Below are positions 47,651 through 60,463 of a stretch of 64,000 nt of DNA, piece after piece. Position numbers and translations under genes: made by a program. Below the pieces are notes generated by a model. That model did no database searches and had not been told where the DNA came from. It was given only the letters and a program-made list of their open reading frames with translations. This DNA is from Taxillus chinensis (taxonomy: Eukaryota > Streptophyta > Magnoliopsida > Santalales > Loranthaceae), in assembly GCA_023512835.1 (NCBI GenBank), contig CM042091.1, positions 44,792,284 through 44,856,283 of the forward strand, in the 5' to 3' direction. The number at the start of each line of letters is the position of its first letter. The stretch's first letter is position 1.

Positions 47651-50200
47651 CCAGCTTTAGCTATTAGGCCTCATTCCTTAGTCAAAAGTGTTTCGAAGAT
47701 GGAATGTCCTAACGTCATTGATGAAACCGGTGGTCTGATCTTAATGACGGCAGCCATTGCCACCTTTGAGATCAAGATCTATATCTATCGTGCTCTGTCA
47801 TTGTTGTTTTAGGTGAATTCACTCTTATCATGATTAATTTTGATATATTTGGCTGCAACAAGCGCTTTACTGCCGTTGAGGCTTGCTTCCTTGATCGAAG
47901 TTTTGATTGATCGTGATAATGTTTCTATTGTTGATGGATTCGTTGGTATTCAATGAAATGGAAGATTATTTGTGGGAAGAGCAACATTGAAGGGATGGTA
48001 ATGGATTCAATGGTATTCTAAGCCGATTTGAAGCTCAAGGCAGAGTTTCCTCTTCAAAGCACGGAGATATGGTGCTCAAACACGACTAGAAGCATGTAAG
48101 GACTTAACCTCTTCCACCATTAATGAACATAGGTGGGAGGGAAAATTTTGGCCAACAAATATGGCTTAGCAATATATTGTTATTTTAAAGTCTTCTAAAA
48201 AAATATGATGTTTTTAGGCCATTCTCTTGGAATCAAGCCAAATTGTATTTCTCTTTCTACTCCATTTTAGTTGTGCATGTTAATTTGTCTATTAACTTTT
48301 CTTTCAAAAAAAAAAATATTATGCCACCATGTCATAATTCGTTTTCGTTAGGCTCGCAGTTCAATTATTAAGGGCAACGCAAGAGGATACCCTACCACAC
48401 ATCCCGCAAGTCCAATTACTCGAAGAAGCTTTTTTAGAAAACTAAATATAAAAAATAACTCTAATAAAGTTTTTTTTGACCTTTTATATTTATATATTAT
48501 TTTAGTAATTTTTTATAAATAAAAAATTATTATTTATTATTTATATAATATTATATATATATATATTTTTACTCTTTTTTCTTTTCTCTCCATGTCGAAT
48601 TTCCAACTTTAATGGTGTTTTTGCTTTTTTTCAATCTCTCTGCAGCCAACTTCCTTTTATCTTCCTCTGCCTTTTTTTGACTCCACTGCTATCGACGGTG
48701 TTGTCGCTTTATCAAATCGAGAGCTCGTAGGACGACTAGGGAAAACGATTGAGAAGAGGTGGCAGCGGCTGGCATCGAGTAGATCGGTGGCGGGGGAGGC
48801 ACACCGGTGGGGGTGTGATGCAGTTAATGAAACCCTCTAGCAGTCGAACATGTAGAGCCTAGTGGACGATGGATGGCGGATGGTAGACGTCAACGGCGAG
48901 GGTGACGCGACGAGAGAGAGAGAGAGAGCGCATCGCGTTGGAGGAAGAAGTACTTCCGTTGACTATAGAAGAGGCGTGTTGTCTACTTAAAAATTATTAT
49001 TTTAATAAAATAAAAAATAACTTCAGTATAATTTTAATGTTAGAATACAAGTTGAAAAAATAACTTTTCGATAATTTAAAAATTAAACTTGAGATGCTTT
49101 TATGCTTCTACAAATCTATTAATTACAAATAGTTATCGTGAAAGAAACAAGAACTACTATAGGACAAAACAAAGGAATATGTTTAATCGATCAAACTTTT
49201 TCAATCTGCTGCTAATTTATTTCCAAGCAAAAGACAAAAGACAAAAGACAAAAGACCAAAAGTTAGAACTAATTAAGATGCAAGATTCTGCTTTAAATCT
49301 TCCTTCATTTTCAAATTTAGCATCTAAAATGAGCATCAAACTAATCTTTGAAATTAAATGTTGACCTATCATTTAAGGTGTGTCAGACTTACAAATAATA
49401 AGTTTTACTAAGCCAATAAACCTTACTAAGATAAATAGGGATAATATCATTAGTCCCACGTCAAAAATCAGTAATGCTAAATAAATATACCAATCTATTA
49501 TGAAACTCCAAAGCAGCACATTAATGAAAGACGAAAAAGTAATTTCATGAAAATAATGAACACGATCACTTCACTTCTAGATACCCCTTAATTCATTAAA
49601 CTGTCAAGTTCATTGTTTTAGAATATTTTAGATTTCTTAAGGTTGTATAGACTTATCCATTGATTACAGTTTTATATGCAATATTTTTCATGTACATGCA
49701 AATGAATAAACTTCAGTTACATTTTGATTCACAACATTTCCTGAATCTAATTCACTCCAAGCCTTTACGTAACACTAGCCAGATCACAAATCATGCAATT
49801 GGGAGAAACAACAGTTTAACCATGTCAAAAGGAATGCAAGAAAAGGCTCAAACAAAATCTGGTTCTGAGTTTTAGTTGCCATTAGCTGGCAAGACTGAAC
49901 GGAGAGAACAACTGACAAGTCATCACATATAAAAAAAACATGGTATGAAATTATGCTATATATTTAGTGCATTAACAATTGCATCATCAGTCCTGTCTGC
50001 CACTTTCAAGTTACAATAAATCAGCTAACCTTGGATTCACATCTCCAAAGAAATGGTATGAACCAATGGAATATAGCACAATAAAAATATGAATGCTAAA
50101 GTGAAAATATATTTGTTTATATTAATTTTATCAAATTCTTAGCACTTAAATTCTAAAAAGGCAAACTTCAAATATATTGTTTATGATTTTTTAAAATTAA
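47651..50200. other. Intergenic; possible Pack-like element at 48.4-49.07 kb
   Basis: No intact gene. Between about 48420 and 49070, AT-rich flanks enclose a GC-richer patch (48640-48960) with coding-like but broken sequence and a short (GA)n. This repeats the pattern of the other Pack-type candidates, but I could not define ends. 49080-50200 is AT-rich with nothing recognisable. Confidence 0.4.
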
Positions 50201-50209
50201 TCTTGACTT

Positions 50210-50315
50210 TATGGAATGTGAAGTTTGGTCGATGTGGGGTCTGGTCGACGTCGTCTCTGCGATAGCGTATTTTTAATATTCGGTGATTTTAGGGTTGGGT
50301 TTTTCTGACGCCGCC

Positions 50316-50384
<69 letters not shown>

Positions 50385-50600
50385 ATTGTTGGTGTGTTCG
50401 TTGCCGCCGCGTTCTTGAAAGAAGGAGGCACCTGTTGGAGTGGAGTAAGGAGCACGGAAGATCCTTCAAATCGGAACCCTAACACATTTGGATTTGAGGT
50501 AGGTGGTTCTATCTCCTGGAATCCATTTCAATGGTTGTAACCGTTTAATGTGATAGTTGTGGAGAGATTGTATTGTGATGTGTGAGACATTGAGATATGC

Positions 50601-50647
<47 letters not shown>

Positions 50648-51479
50648 TTGTGTTGAGAAAAATGAGGATGAGATGTTGTTGAATTATATTGGGGTGTAAA
50701 GTGAATTTGAGCACATGCATGTGATTTGTTGTTCTTTTATAAAGGTGTCCCATGAGTTATTTGTATGTTTTGTTATTGTGCTTGGATGTATGAGACATTG
50801 AGGTTCCATTGAGGGGACAGTCCTAGATTGGACATGAGGTATTGAGGTCCCACTAAGGGGACGGTTCATAGGATGGACATGAGGTATTGAGGTCCCACTG
50901 AGGGGACAGTCCATGGGATGGACATGAGATGTTGGGGTTCCATTGAGGGAACCACCTGTGAATTCCTTGTGTATTTTTCATTGTTACTTTAATTACACTG
51001 CATTGCACATATCTGCACTAAGCATTTTATGGAGGAGATGTTGGGTTGGTCCAGGGAGGCATAACCCCTACTGAGCTATGGTTTGCTCACCCATCTTTGT
51101 TGTCTTTCTCTGCAAGACCTAGTAGGCGTTAGGAGGACTACACCGCAGTGGAAGCATGTGTGTGTAGATGTATTGTTTTATTTGAGACATTATAACTGTT
51201 GGGGCTTGAGCTCATGTATTTACTTGACATTGATGTATGTATTTGAGACACTGTATTCTTGGGCTGGTGACCCACTTTAATATGTAATACAGTTATGTGT
51301 TATGGATTAGTTTTTTTGTGTGGTTTGTGCATGGCATGTGTGAGGTTGTGGCAGGTTTGGGGCAGCACTCTAGTGGGAGCCCTAATAGGTGACCATTCAC
51401 CAACCCTTTGTCCTTCTGGGTGCGAGGCATGGGGCATCACTAACCAGTTTTCCGGTGTTGGGAAATCCGAGACATGACA
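50210..51479 (+). mobile_element. LTR-like element B4 (B family, left end unresolved)
   Basis: The right end, ...CCGAGACATGACA at 51479, and the landmark TGAGCTATGGTTTGCTCACCC (51074-51094) match the B family in plus orientation. It contains (GA)n at 50318-50382, (TA)n at 50603-50644 and a minisatellite of about 60-bp units (ATTGAGGTCCCACTGAGGGG, about 3.5 copies) at 50787-50950. The left end and target duplication were not found, so it may be truncated. Confidence 0.65.
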
Positions 51480-51513
51480 TTATTACTCACCCTATAACAC
51501 CTGTGATCGACAA

Positions 51514-51538
51514 GCTCTGATACCAATGATATCAGAGC
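51514..51538 (-). other. Palindrome containing a tRNA-Met primer-site sequence
   Basis: A 9-bp inverted repeat, GCTCTGATA and TATCAGAGC, with 7 bp between. On the minus strand it contains TGGTATCAGAGC, the usual retroelement primer site. The adjoining CACCCTATAACACCTGTGATC recurs in diverged form at 62256-62285 (minus the palindrome), so it belongs to another repeat family. No complete element could be outlined. Confidence 0.4.
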
Positions 51539-52143
51539 TTACATAAGCTAGATTCAACATTGGTATCGAAGCAATGGAAACATAATGGAAGCATGATTCT
51601 TAATATCGTTTTTTACTTACAACGTCTATTGATCATTTTTAGATCTGTTCCCCATTGGTAATGGGAAACAGAATGGAAGCATGACGTTTAATATAATTTT
51701 TTACTTATTGGTATGTGGTGCTATTTTACCAAAGGTTTCCATACTAGATGTTACTAGGTTCTAGCTGATATATCAATATATTTTTTTAATTTTAATTTTA
51801 ATTTTATTTTTAATAAAAAAGTCAACTAATAAGACAAAACACAATTATCGATAAGACTTTAACAAAAGAAAAAAGTAATGTAAAGTAAAAGTAAACTAAT
51901 AATAACATAACATAATAATGGTCTGTGAGGCTTACATAATAAAAGGAAAAGAAAGAGATAAGGACTATATATATTAAAATATTTATATATGTTATATGTA
52001 TATATATGTATATATATACAACATAAATCGTGTTGGTTTCTAGACCAGTATTGATAAAGACCGTATTAGATCTAGATCTTGTATTATTTTAAGTATGAAA
52101 TCTTAAATATAATATATATAATATTATAATAGGAGGGATAAGA

Positions 52144-52145
<2 letters not shown>

Positions 52146-52237
<92 letters not shown>
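52146..52237. repeat. (TA)n followed by (GA)n microsatellite
   Basis: About 73 bp of TA repeat (52146-52218) continue directly into about 20 bp of GA repeat. Confidence 0.95.
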
Positions 52238-52480
52238 TTTTGCTATAATGAAAATGTAATGCCGACTTCTTATCATAACAACTTTAATCTAAACCATTAG
52301 ATGTTACAACCAACTGTCCAAATTAGACTTTTATTTAACTGTAGCCCCACTACAGTACTCTAGTGGAGCTATAGTTAAATGAAAGTCTAATTTGGACCAT
52401 TGAATTTTAATCTAATGGCCCAAATTAAAAGTTCTCATGATAAGAATTTGTCCTCACGTCCTCTATATAGCATGACTCTA
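52236..52480. mobile_element. Long-hairpin MITE
   Basis: Two arms of about 100 bp (52247-52350 and 52361-52462) are inverted copies, for example CCAAATTAGACTTTTATTTAACTG pairing with its partner near 52375. The outer ends GTTTTGCTATA and TATAGCATGAC are also inverted. The loop is only about 10 bp. It encodes nothing. Confidence 0.75.
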
Positions 52481-53290
52481 TATATGTATTTACATATATG
52501 TAAAAGAGGGGTTGAGAGGGAAGGAAAGAAAAGTAAAGAGAAGAAATAATTTATTTTATTAATACTATTTGGACTATATTGTACAAAACTCCGTATAAAC
52601 CTTTGAAACTTTAGAAGTGAAATTACAACTTTGGAGCTTTAAGCAAGCATCCTTTGAAAATCTTAAACTACATTTGAAAGAAGGGAGAAAAGGGGAGAGA
52701 AACTTTGTAAAGAAGGAGAGTCTTTGTAGAGTGATCGGAGAGAAGAGGAGAGAGGAGCTCTCGGGACAGGAGTGGAGGCTTGTGAAGGAAGGAGGAGCTT
52801 ATGGAAGAATTAGTTTAGAATGAATTAGCTTATGAGGGAAGGAAGAGGAGGTCTCCTTATATAGGCATGAAAGGAGACTTCTAGAGAAAGGAAGAGTTAC
52901 TTTAGAATTTGACTTTTTTTTTTTAAAATGCCATATGGGCTATGAATAGTAAAATAAAACCTTGGGCCTGGCTTTCAAGTCTTAGATAGTTGGGCATGGG
53001 CCTTTTTGGGCTTAGAAGTTAGGATAGGCCATAGAGCTGTGGGCTTCCCTTTGAGTTGGGTCTTAGGCCTTCATTCATTGATTTTGGGCATGGTGCCAAT
53101 ATTACACATAAACTTGGACCACGTTTGGAATGGCCACTGGGAATGGGCCTACAATTGGCACATGCTTTGTATTTATTGGGCTGTTAGGAATGGGCTATAA
53201 TGGATATGGGCTTTGAGCTTATTATGTTTTGGATTTGGATGGCTGCTAGAATTGGCTTGAATTCATTTGGTCTCTTTGGCAGTGGGCCTT
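52481..53290. other. Repeat-derived intergenic, no gene
   Basis: A purine-rich segment (52500-52860) is followed by GGGCTT/GGGCC-rich low-complexity sequence (52930-53290), as found in many plant repeat ends. No intact frame with a recognisable motif. Confidence 0.4.
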
Positions 53291-53683
53291 TGTTGGATTT
53301 TTCATAAACTTAACAATCAACGGATTTGATGAGTGCTCATTAAGCGTTGTTTGTACCTAATAAGGTATAATCATTTTGACAAACTATATATGGTTTTGTT
53401 AAATGAGAAAACTATTATAGGTCACTAAGATTGACCTTGGGAAGAGAATTAGAGGAAGATGAAGAAGATGATTGTTTGTAGGAATGGAGCAATGTTTGTA
53501 TAATTTGAAAATATTCTTCTTCAGTTTGAGCTTTTGCTAATTAAGCTTGGGCAAAGGCTTTTTGGATAAGAAAATTCAGTTTGGATGACTTGGGTAATGG
53601 GGATTGATTTTGTTTTGAAAATCCTTTGAAAAATAGATGGTTTAGAGAGTTAGGTTGGAATATTATATGAGTTTCACCAGTTT

Positions 53684-54108
53684 TGTAACAGCCTAGCCCA
53701 CCCGTAGCCCGATATTGTCCGCTTTGGGCCTCGCCCGCATGGTTTTGTTTTTGGTAGGCCCTCGGCCCCCAAAACGTGTCGTGCTAGGAGAGGTTTTTAC
53801 AGTCACCTAAGTAGCCTGCTTCGTTGTCCTCCCCAGCCGATGTGGGACATTATATCCACCCCCCTCGGAGAGCCCAGCGTCCTCGCTAGCACACCGACCC
53901 GGGCCCTGGCTCTAATACCATTTGTAACAGCCTAGCCCACCCGTAGCCCGATATTGTTCGCTTTGGGCCTCGCCCGTACGATTTTGTTTTTGGTAGGCCC
54001 TCGGCCCCCAAAACGCGTCGTGCTAAGAGAGGTTTCCACAGCCACCTAAGTAGCCTGCTTCGTTCTCCTCCCCAATCGATGTGGGACATTATATTATGAT
54101 ATGTTACA
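53684..54108 (-). mobile_element. TRIM element, TSD AGTTT
   Basis: The element is bounded by TGTAACA and TGTTACA, with AGTTT on both sides (53679-53683 and 54109-54113). Two direct copies of a roughly 172-bp LTR (53684-53855 and 53923-54094) flank a 67-bp interior. On the minus strand the interior starts with TGGTATTAGAGCC (one change from the tRNA-Met primer site) and ends with the purine tract GAGGGGGG. The LTR shares words such as GCCCAAAGCG...ACAATAT with the outer LTR of the 21672-23068 element, so the two are relatives. The LTR nearer the purine tract lacks about 14 bp of one end. Confidence 0.8.
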
Positions 54109-55069
54109 AGTTTACTTTGAACCTTCAGACAAGCATAAGGGGTTGGTTGGGTACTTCATGAAATGCATAATACTAGCTACAAACCCAAGGGACATGAAGA
54201 TAAGAACAAAACCGATAGGTTAAATTCTTAAATGGTGAATTATTTGAAATTTGATATTTGGATTTGAATAGTAAAAAAATTCAGCAATTTGAGGGGGTAA
54301 ATTAAAATTTCAAAAATGGAACCAAACCAAGACCACCAATAGGAGAATCAAGATGGAATGGTCAAAGGTTAGAAATCTTGTTGGAAAAGCAAAAGCCAAG
54401 AGTGGCTTTGTTGGGGATTTTGGATAAAGAAAGTACTAAACTAGACTTTCTAGTAGTTGAATGTACGGAAATGAGGAAGAGGGGAACTAGAATTATTTAG
54501 GAGGCTTTTAGAGCGTGGAGAGGTTATTCTAGGTAGAGGGGGTAAGGACCCTTTGATTTGGAAAGGATGTTTTATATCTTTGATAAAATCTTTGAAAATG
54601 GCCTATTGATTCTAGGATAAAACAATAATAAAACTAGGTCTTAAGGATATTGAAAGGTTTGAAGTGGCAATTTGGAAGAAAGATTTTGGAAACATAATCT
54701 TTTAGAGTAGTAGTGAAGAGGTCTTATTATACTGAGAAAATATTTTTGTACAATTGTTTGTTGATGTATTAAGACAAGGGTAATTTTGATGTTAATAAAA
54801 TAATTTGTGAACTGAAAGGTGTTTGAGATATTAGTACTTTTGGGGAGGATTAGGAAATATCCTTAAAGGTTGATTTTGAAGGTAAGGAAAGGACACCTTT
54901 TCCATTTGAAGTGGAAGGTGGGATTTGATTGACATGAGAAGGGATATTTGGAGTAGGAGCAAGGTTTTGGGCATGTGGGACATAGGTATCTTTTGAGGAA
55001 ATGTCATGGAATTAGATTTGAAACATTTGTGGATTTTTAATAGGGTTTCCACCCATTCTTGGACCATAG

Positions 55070-57530
55070 ATGTAATGCCCCCAAATTCAGGACTTTCAAA
55101 TCGGGTGCATTAACGGAAATTAAATATACAAGTTTTATATAAATTTCAAATTATTACTTATTTCATCAAACAGATCATTCATTATTATAAATTTCAATCC
55201 AAGATCTTTAAGGTTTAGGGGTTTAGAGACTAAGTGCTCTTAACCTATTATTACATAACAAGCACACAAGCAATCAAACTTATAAATCTTTAAAATTCCA
55301 CATAACTTTATTTCCAAGCACTTTTCGACTCCTTATCTTAGTTTCTCCATTCCTTTAATTACCTGGAGTTAGAAAAGAAATCATAAAAAGGGTGAGCTCA
55401 AATAACCCAGTAAGGGTAAACACAAGTGGTAAGAAAAAATCATGAATATATCGAACATAGGAAATATCATATCACATTTGCACATCATACATGATCAACA
55501 TTTCACAAGGAAATCATAACATAGAAGATTTATGTTTGGACATCGTATCATAACATCATGATTCGGGTTAACTACCCAGATACCATATCATAACATAACA
55601 TATTATTAGCTGGATTGACACTCTCCAGTGATGTTCTTTACCTAATACATTGGAGGTCTTTCTGGAACCACCCATCATAAACTTACTTTGTCCAACATAA
55701 AGAGATCATAACAAGATCAATTCATTACATAAAATAAATCATAGAATTTCATGAAGCATAGTTAAGTAAAGAATATAAGGTTATCAATGATGATCCCGAT
55801 TTTCAAAAAGGTCATCTACCTCAATTAATAAAACGGAATAGTAGAGAGAAATCAAAGAGACTAATGTCCCTTACAAGTAATTAATAAAGGGGAGGTTAAT
55901 AAAAGGTGAGTAATAGAAAACAACAAGGATATAGAAAGAGGAAAGGAAAGAAAAGAAAACTGTTACAATAATAATGAAATACAGACTATAATGAAAAAAA
56001 AAGGGGATGAGAAAACCCTTACGATCCGTTTGTTGTTATCCGCATCCTAAACATTGAAAATCAAAACATTAAGTTAATATTTTGTCTTTCCATTCTAATA
56101 GCATAACTAAAATAATTATGTATGTATATATTTATAGGTGACAATGCCAACCAAATAGTAATAAATACATATGAGGTGGTATAACCAACCTTATTAATAA
56201 CATATGTGAGGTGGTAAAACCAACCATGTAAATAATCTATAAGATGTGGTAAAACCAACCATGTAAATAATATATATAAGATGGTAAAACCAACCATGAA
56301 TATAGTATATATTAGGCGGTAAAACCAACCATATATATTTACATAATGAATAATAGGTAACTTCAAAATTTCAAAATCTTTAGTATTACCTTTTCGTAGA
56401 ACTTCGATGCTTGGTAAGTACCAAAAACAAAAGAGGGTTTGAGTATAGTATTTGGGGTGTTAGGAGGGCTTAAGGGAGTGTTTTTTAGATGTAAATTTCG
56501 TGGTATGGCTTGAGGGACTTGTGCAATAAGAGGGGAGGCAAAACACTCCTTATATAGGGTAAGGGTGGTGGTAGGTGATAGGTGTGGTAGGTGAAACTTT
56601 TGTCCTTAATACCTTATTTTCTTCCATAATTTTCTCCTTTTCAAATCATTTGATTCTTATCTAATTATTATCTACCACGTGGCCCCTTTGTTTCCCCCAT
56701 TTTTGAATTTTTTTGGATTTGTTTGACTTTGAAGGTTCTTTTGGTCACAAAAGTCATATGGGCGCATGACTTACTATTTTGACTATAACTTTCTAGATTC
56801 TTCATTAAATTAAATACGTTCAATGGGGATGGATTTCTAACTTAATTATCTACATTTTGAGACCAATTTCAAGTCTATTGGACTTGTATATCAAAAGTTA
56901 TTAGGTTTTGTAGTGAGACTAGAAATTCTGGGCGTGCTATTAGAGCTTTGTACACTGTTTAAATTGTTTCTCCTAATTGGATGATCCAATGAGTCTGAAA
57001 TTTTAACCAAAGATGTATAACAAAGTTTTAAACATGCTATAAAAGTATCAAGTTGTTTGGAGCTACAAAAACAAAGTTATAAAATTTTAAAGATGCCTTC
57101 CAGAACTGCGCTAGTCTATCCTTTCTAAGCATAACTATTGTTATGGAGTATTAAATAAAAAATTTTTTACTACTTTTCTTTGACATGCTAAATTTTAATA
57201 GATGATTTATTTATACTAAATCAGTATATATCCATAAACTAATCTATTTAAAATAATTAATCAATACTATTTAATATAACTTTCGTCTCATATAGTAACC
57301 ATTTTGGGTTGTATGTTTGCCCTATGGCTAGATCCTATATTCTCTCTACTTTCTATACTTATAATCCTCTTATTTTCTATCAACTTCATCACACCATTCA
57401 TTTGATATTTATCTCATGGAACTATTCCAACAACTATTTCTTCTTAACAGCCAGTTACTATTTTATCAGCTAGTTAACTATTTTTTCTTATTTATTTATT
57501 TATTTATTTATTTATAAGGTTCTTCACAAT
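55070..57530 (-). mobile_element. LTR-like element D2 inserted in the viral remnant, TSD CATAG
   Basis: Homologous to D1 at its start (TGTAATGCCCCCAAATTCAGG) and in the TTGACACTCTCCAGTGATG stretch. CATAG lies at 55065-55069 and 57531-57535, giving a 2.46-kb insertion; the ends are one to two bases off the usual TG...CA, so the junction is slightly uncertain. A minus-strand TATA (CTATATAAGG) lies near 56552. Its AACGG array is decayed (AACAA, AACAG and ATCAG near 57429, 57446 and 57465). Confidence 0.7.
56137..56345. repeat. Minisatellite in D2, about 40-bp units
   Basis: Five to six units of GGTGGTAAAACCAACCATGT plus an AT-rich spacer. They lie at the position where D1 has its different GGGGCAAAGCCATCC units. 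Confidence 0.85.
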
Positions 57531-60463
57531 CATAGTAACTATTATTAAAATTCATGGGTTTTATAATAGTTGCCGATGGAGAGGCTTCTATTTCTTGTTC
57601 TCTTTCAATGATGGAGGCTCTGGCTCATGAAGGGAAGTGTCTTTGGGAATCTTCTCAGGGAAATTCTTAAACTTCTTTGCCTTTGTTTTTCTTGTGCCCC
57701 ATTTTTATAGTAGGGTGGAGGTGGAAACAGGACTTTGGGGCATCAGGACCTACTTGCAAAAATTCACAAGTGAGAAAATTAGGAATATTATTCTTACTAC
57801 CTTTAATAAATTCAATATCAAAATCAAAGAGGCTCAGAAGAGCTTGCCATCTAGTAAAGATCTATTTGGAAGCAAGATTTTGGATATCCTTTTGCAATAT
57901 TTCTTTGGAAAATTGATAATCAATTCGAAGAATTTTTTTTGATTTAATAAGTTACTTTGAAATTTCGAAATGTAAAGAACAATTGAAAGTCTTTGTTTTT
58001 TGACAGTTGAATAATTTTTTTGACATTCATTTCAATGCTTATTAGTGAATTAGATAATTTGTTCACGAATTTACTTCATTGTTTTAAAATACCACTATAA
58101 CCGAGATCAGAGGCATCGGTCTCAATAATTTTTGGAAGTGTAAGATTAGCAATATGAATACAAGGGATAGTTTGAACTTAGGTTTTTATTTGTTTAATGA
58201 TATTAGTATGTTCATATGTATATGAAGGAGAGTTATTTTTTAATTTATCATGAAGAGGTTTAGCAATGTAATTAATATTAGGACAAAAATCTAAAATATA
58301 ATTTAAACTACCTAAAAATCTTTGCATTTGAATTTTATCTAATATTTTATTAGAAAATTTTGAGCAAATACAAGGATTCATTTAATTGGGATAATTATAC
58401 CATTTGAAATATACTGTTCTAGAAATGGAACTTTGGTTTAAAAAAGAGAAATTTTAGGTTTGGAAACAACAAGGCCATTTTGTTTAACAACATGAAATAA
58501 TATTTTGAGATGTTTAGAGTGTTGCTCAATTGAGGAAGTAAAAACTAAAGCATCATCAATATATATGATATAAAAATTAGAATATGGATTGAAAATGTCA
58601 TTTATAATTCTTTAAAATTCAGATAGAGCATTTTTTAAACTAAAAAACATTACCTTCCATTTATATCGTTTAAAGGGGACAATAAAAGTTGTTTTATAAC
58701 GATCTTTTGGATGGATTTCAACTTGCTAAAATTCAGATTTCATGTCAAATTTTGAAAAAAATATTTGAAGAGTGAAGTTTTTGTAAAAGATCCTTTTTTA
58801 TTTAGAATGAGATAATAAATCCATTATAGTGCTTTATTAAGTGGTTTGTAATTAATGACAAGTCTAGGTGTACCATTTTTTATTTTAGCATTTTTATTAA
58901 CATAGAAAGTATCACAAGACCAGGGCAATCTAAATTTTTAGATTGAACTTTTGGATTTTAAATCTTCGATTTTTTTTTACAATAATTTTCAAGTTCTTGG
59001 TTCATTTGGATAAGACGAGCTCTAGTATCAAAAAATTCTTTTTTATAAGGCAAATCAATTATATGTTGTTTTTTTATCCCAAAAAAATGTTTGCAAGATC
59101 AAAACGAAACTCTTATTCTATTTGTTTTTGAAATGAACTAATTTTAGATTTAATTGAATTTTGGAGAAGTTGTTCTTCAATTTTTGGATTTAAAATAAAT
59201 TGAGTAAGATGAGATAAATGAGCATTTTTTCTTTTGATGACGGTATTGATATCATTTTTGAAAATATTTGGTGTAGTTAATAAATCCCAAAGTACACGTC
59301 CGAGATTTTTCAAAAAAGGGAAAATTGAGTTTGGAAGAGAAAGAATTTGAAGAAATATGATCATAATGGACCGTGTATGGAGTAATTAAATGGATAAAGG
59401 GTGTTCTTAAAATAACATTATGTTGAATATCAAAAATAAAAATATAATAGTTTTAATTTTTAAATTTTGATTTATAATAGAAGCTTCACTTTTATATTTG
59501 ATTGAGTTGTTGACTTTTAGCTGCAAGAAAGGTTTGATTGGAGGGTTATTGAAAACGTCGGGGGATAATACCTTCTTTGATGAAGTTGAGGTCAGCATTA
59601 GTGTAAAAAAGGGCGATTGTATTGAGAGTAAAGTCTTCAAGAAATTTAATTGCGATTTGAATAAAATATTTTTGAGAAATAATATGTTAAAGAGGTGAGA
59701 ATAAATTATTTGGAAAAATCATATTTTGGGGTTTTAGTAATAATGTATAATCCAAAAAGTGTTAATCCTCTAGTATATTAAACTGGTAAATTTGTTCTTT
59801 TATTAGTTTCACTTCTTATTATAAAGTTTGTAATGGCGGGATAGGCTTTACATGTTGATATTGGTTTGGAGAAACGTTTGGGAAAATTGGTGGTAAAGAA
59901 GAAATAGAATGTTGATGAAATAATTGATTAAAAAGTTTTTTTTAAGAACTTGTTGGTGAAGACCAACAAGAATATCTTATTGATTGGTGAGAACATGAAG
60001 TGTAAGAGAAGTAGAGTTCTTTTTCTTCTTTCTTGTTGGGATGAGGAGTAGTAAAAGAGAGTTCTTCATCATCTTCTTCGTTGGGTAAGGAGAATATTTC
60101 TTCTTCTTTGATGCATGAGGGAAAAGGAAAATTCATAATTTCATTCAAATATTGTTCATTAAATATTTTTCAAACCATTTAAAGAAAGGAATTTGAATTT
60201 ATTGTGTAAAGAAATTATTGAGTTTTTTTTATATTTTGCTTGGATGTCTTGCTAAGTATCAAAGAAATTGTTAAAAAAATCACAAAAGTTTATCTTTATT
60301 ATTTTTAGAATAAAATTCATCATGTAATTTTTTTATTGAAGAACAAGGAATCCATGTTATAACAATACTTAAAAAAGAAAAACTTAATAAATGAGAAAAA
60401 GAAAAACATAAAGGATATTAACCATCACGGTGGGAATGATATGAAGGGTTAGATATCTTAAGT

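Larger units (their letters stand above)
53300..60463 (-). pseudogene. Broken endogenous pararetrovirus (Caulimoviridae)
   Basis: On the minus strand, segments read in this order from high to low coordinates: capsid-end/protease-like stretches (60150-59400), reverse transcriptase with YIDD at 58552-58563, the QRFLGSLNYI segment after it (58178-58381), and an RNase H end with RWQALLS and FDFDIEFIKGS near 57760-57830. These are typical of plant caulimovirids. The frames are broken by many stops and indels, and D2 and a TRIM are inserted, so it is a dead genomic copy. The part below 55070 lacks diagnostic motifs and is assigned by continuity across the D2 insertion only. The genus is uncertain. 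Confidence 0.75.

Noticed and set aside
50283..50540. Frames across the (GA)n tract in B4
   Set aside because: Repeat-driven, with no motif, inside an LTR-like element.
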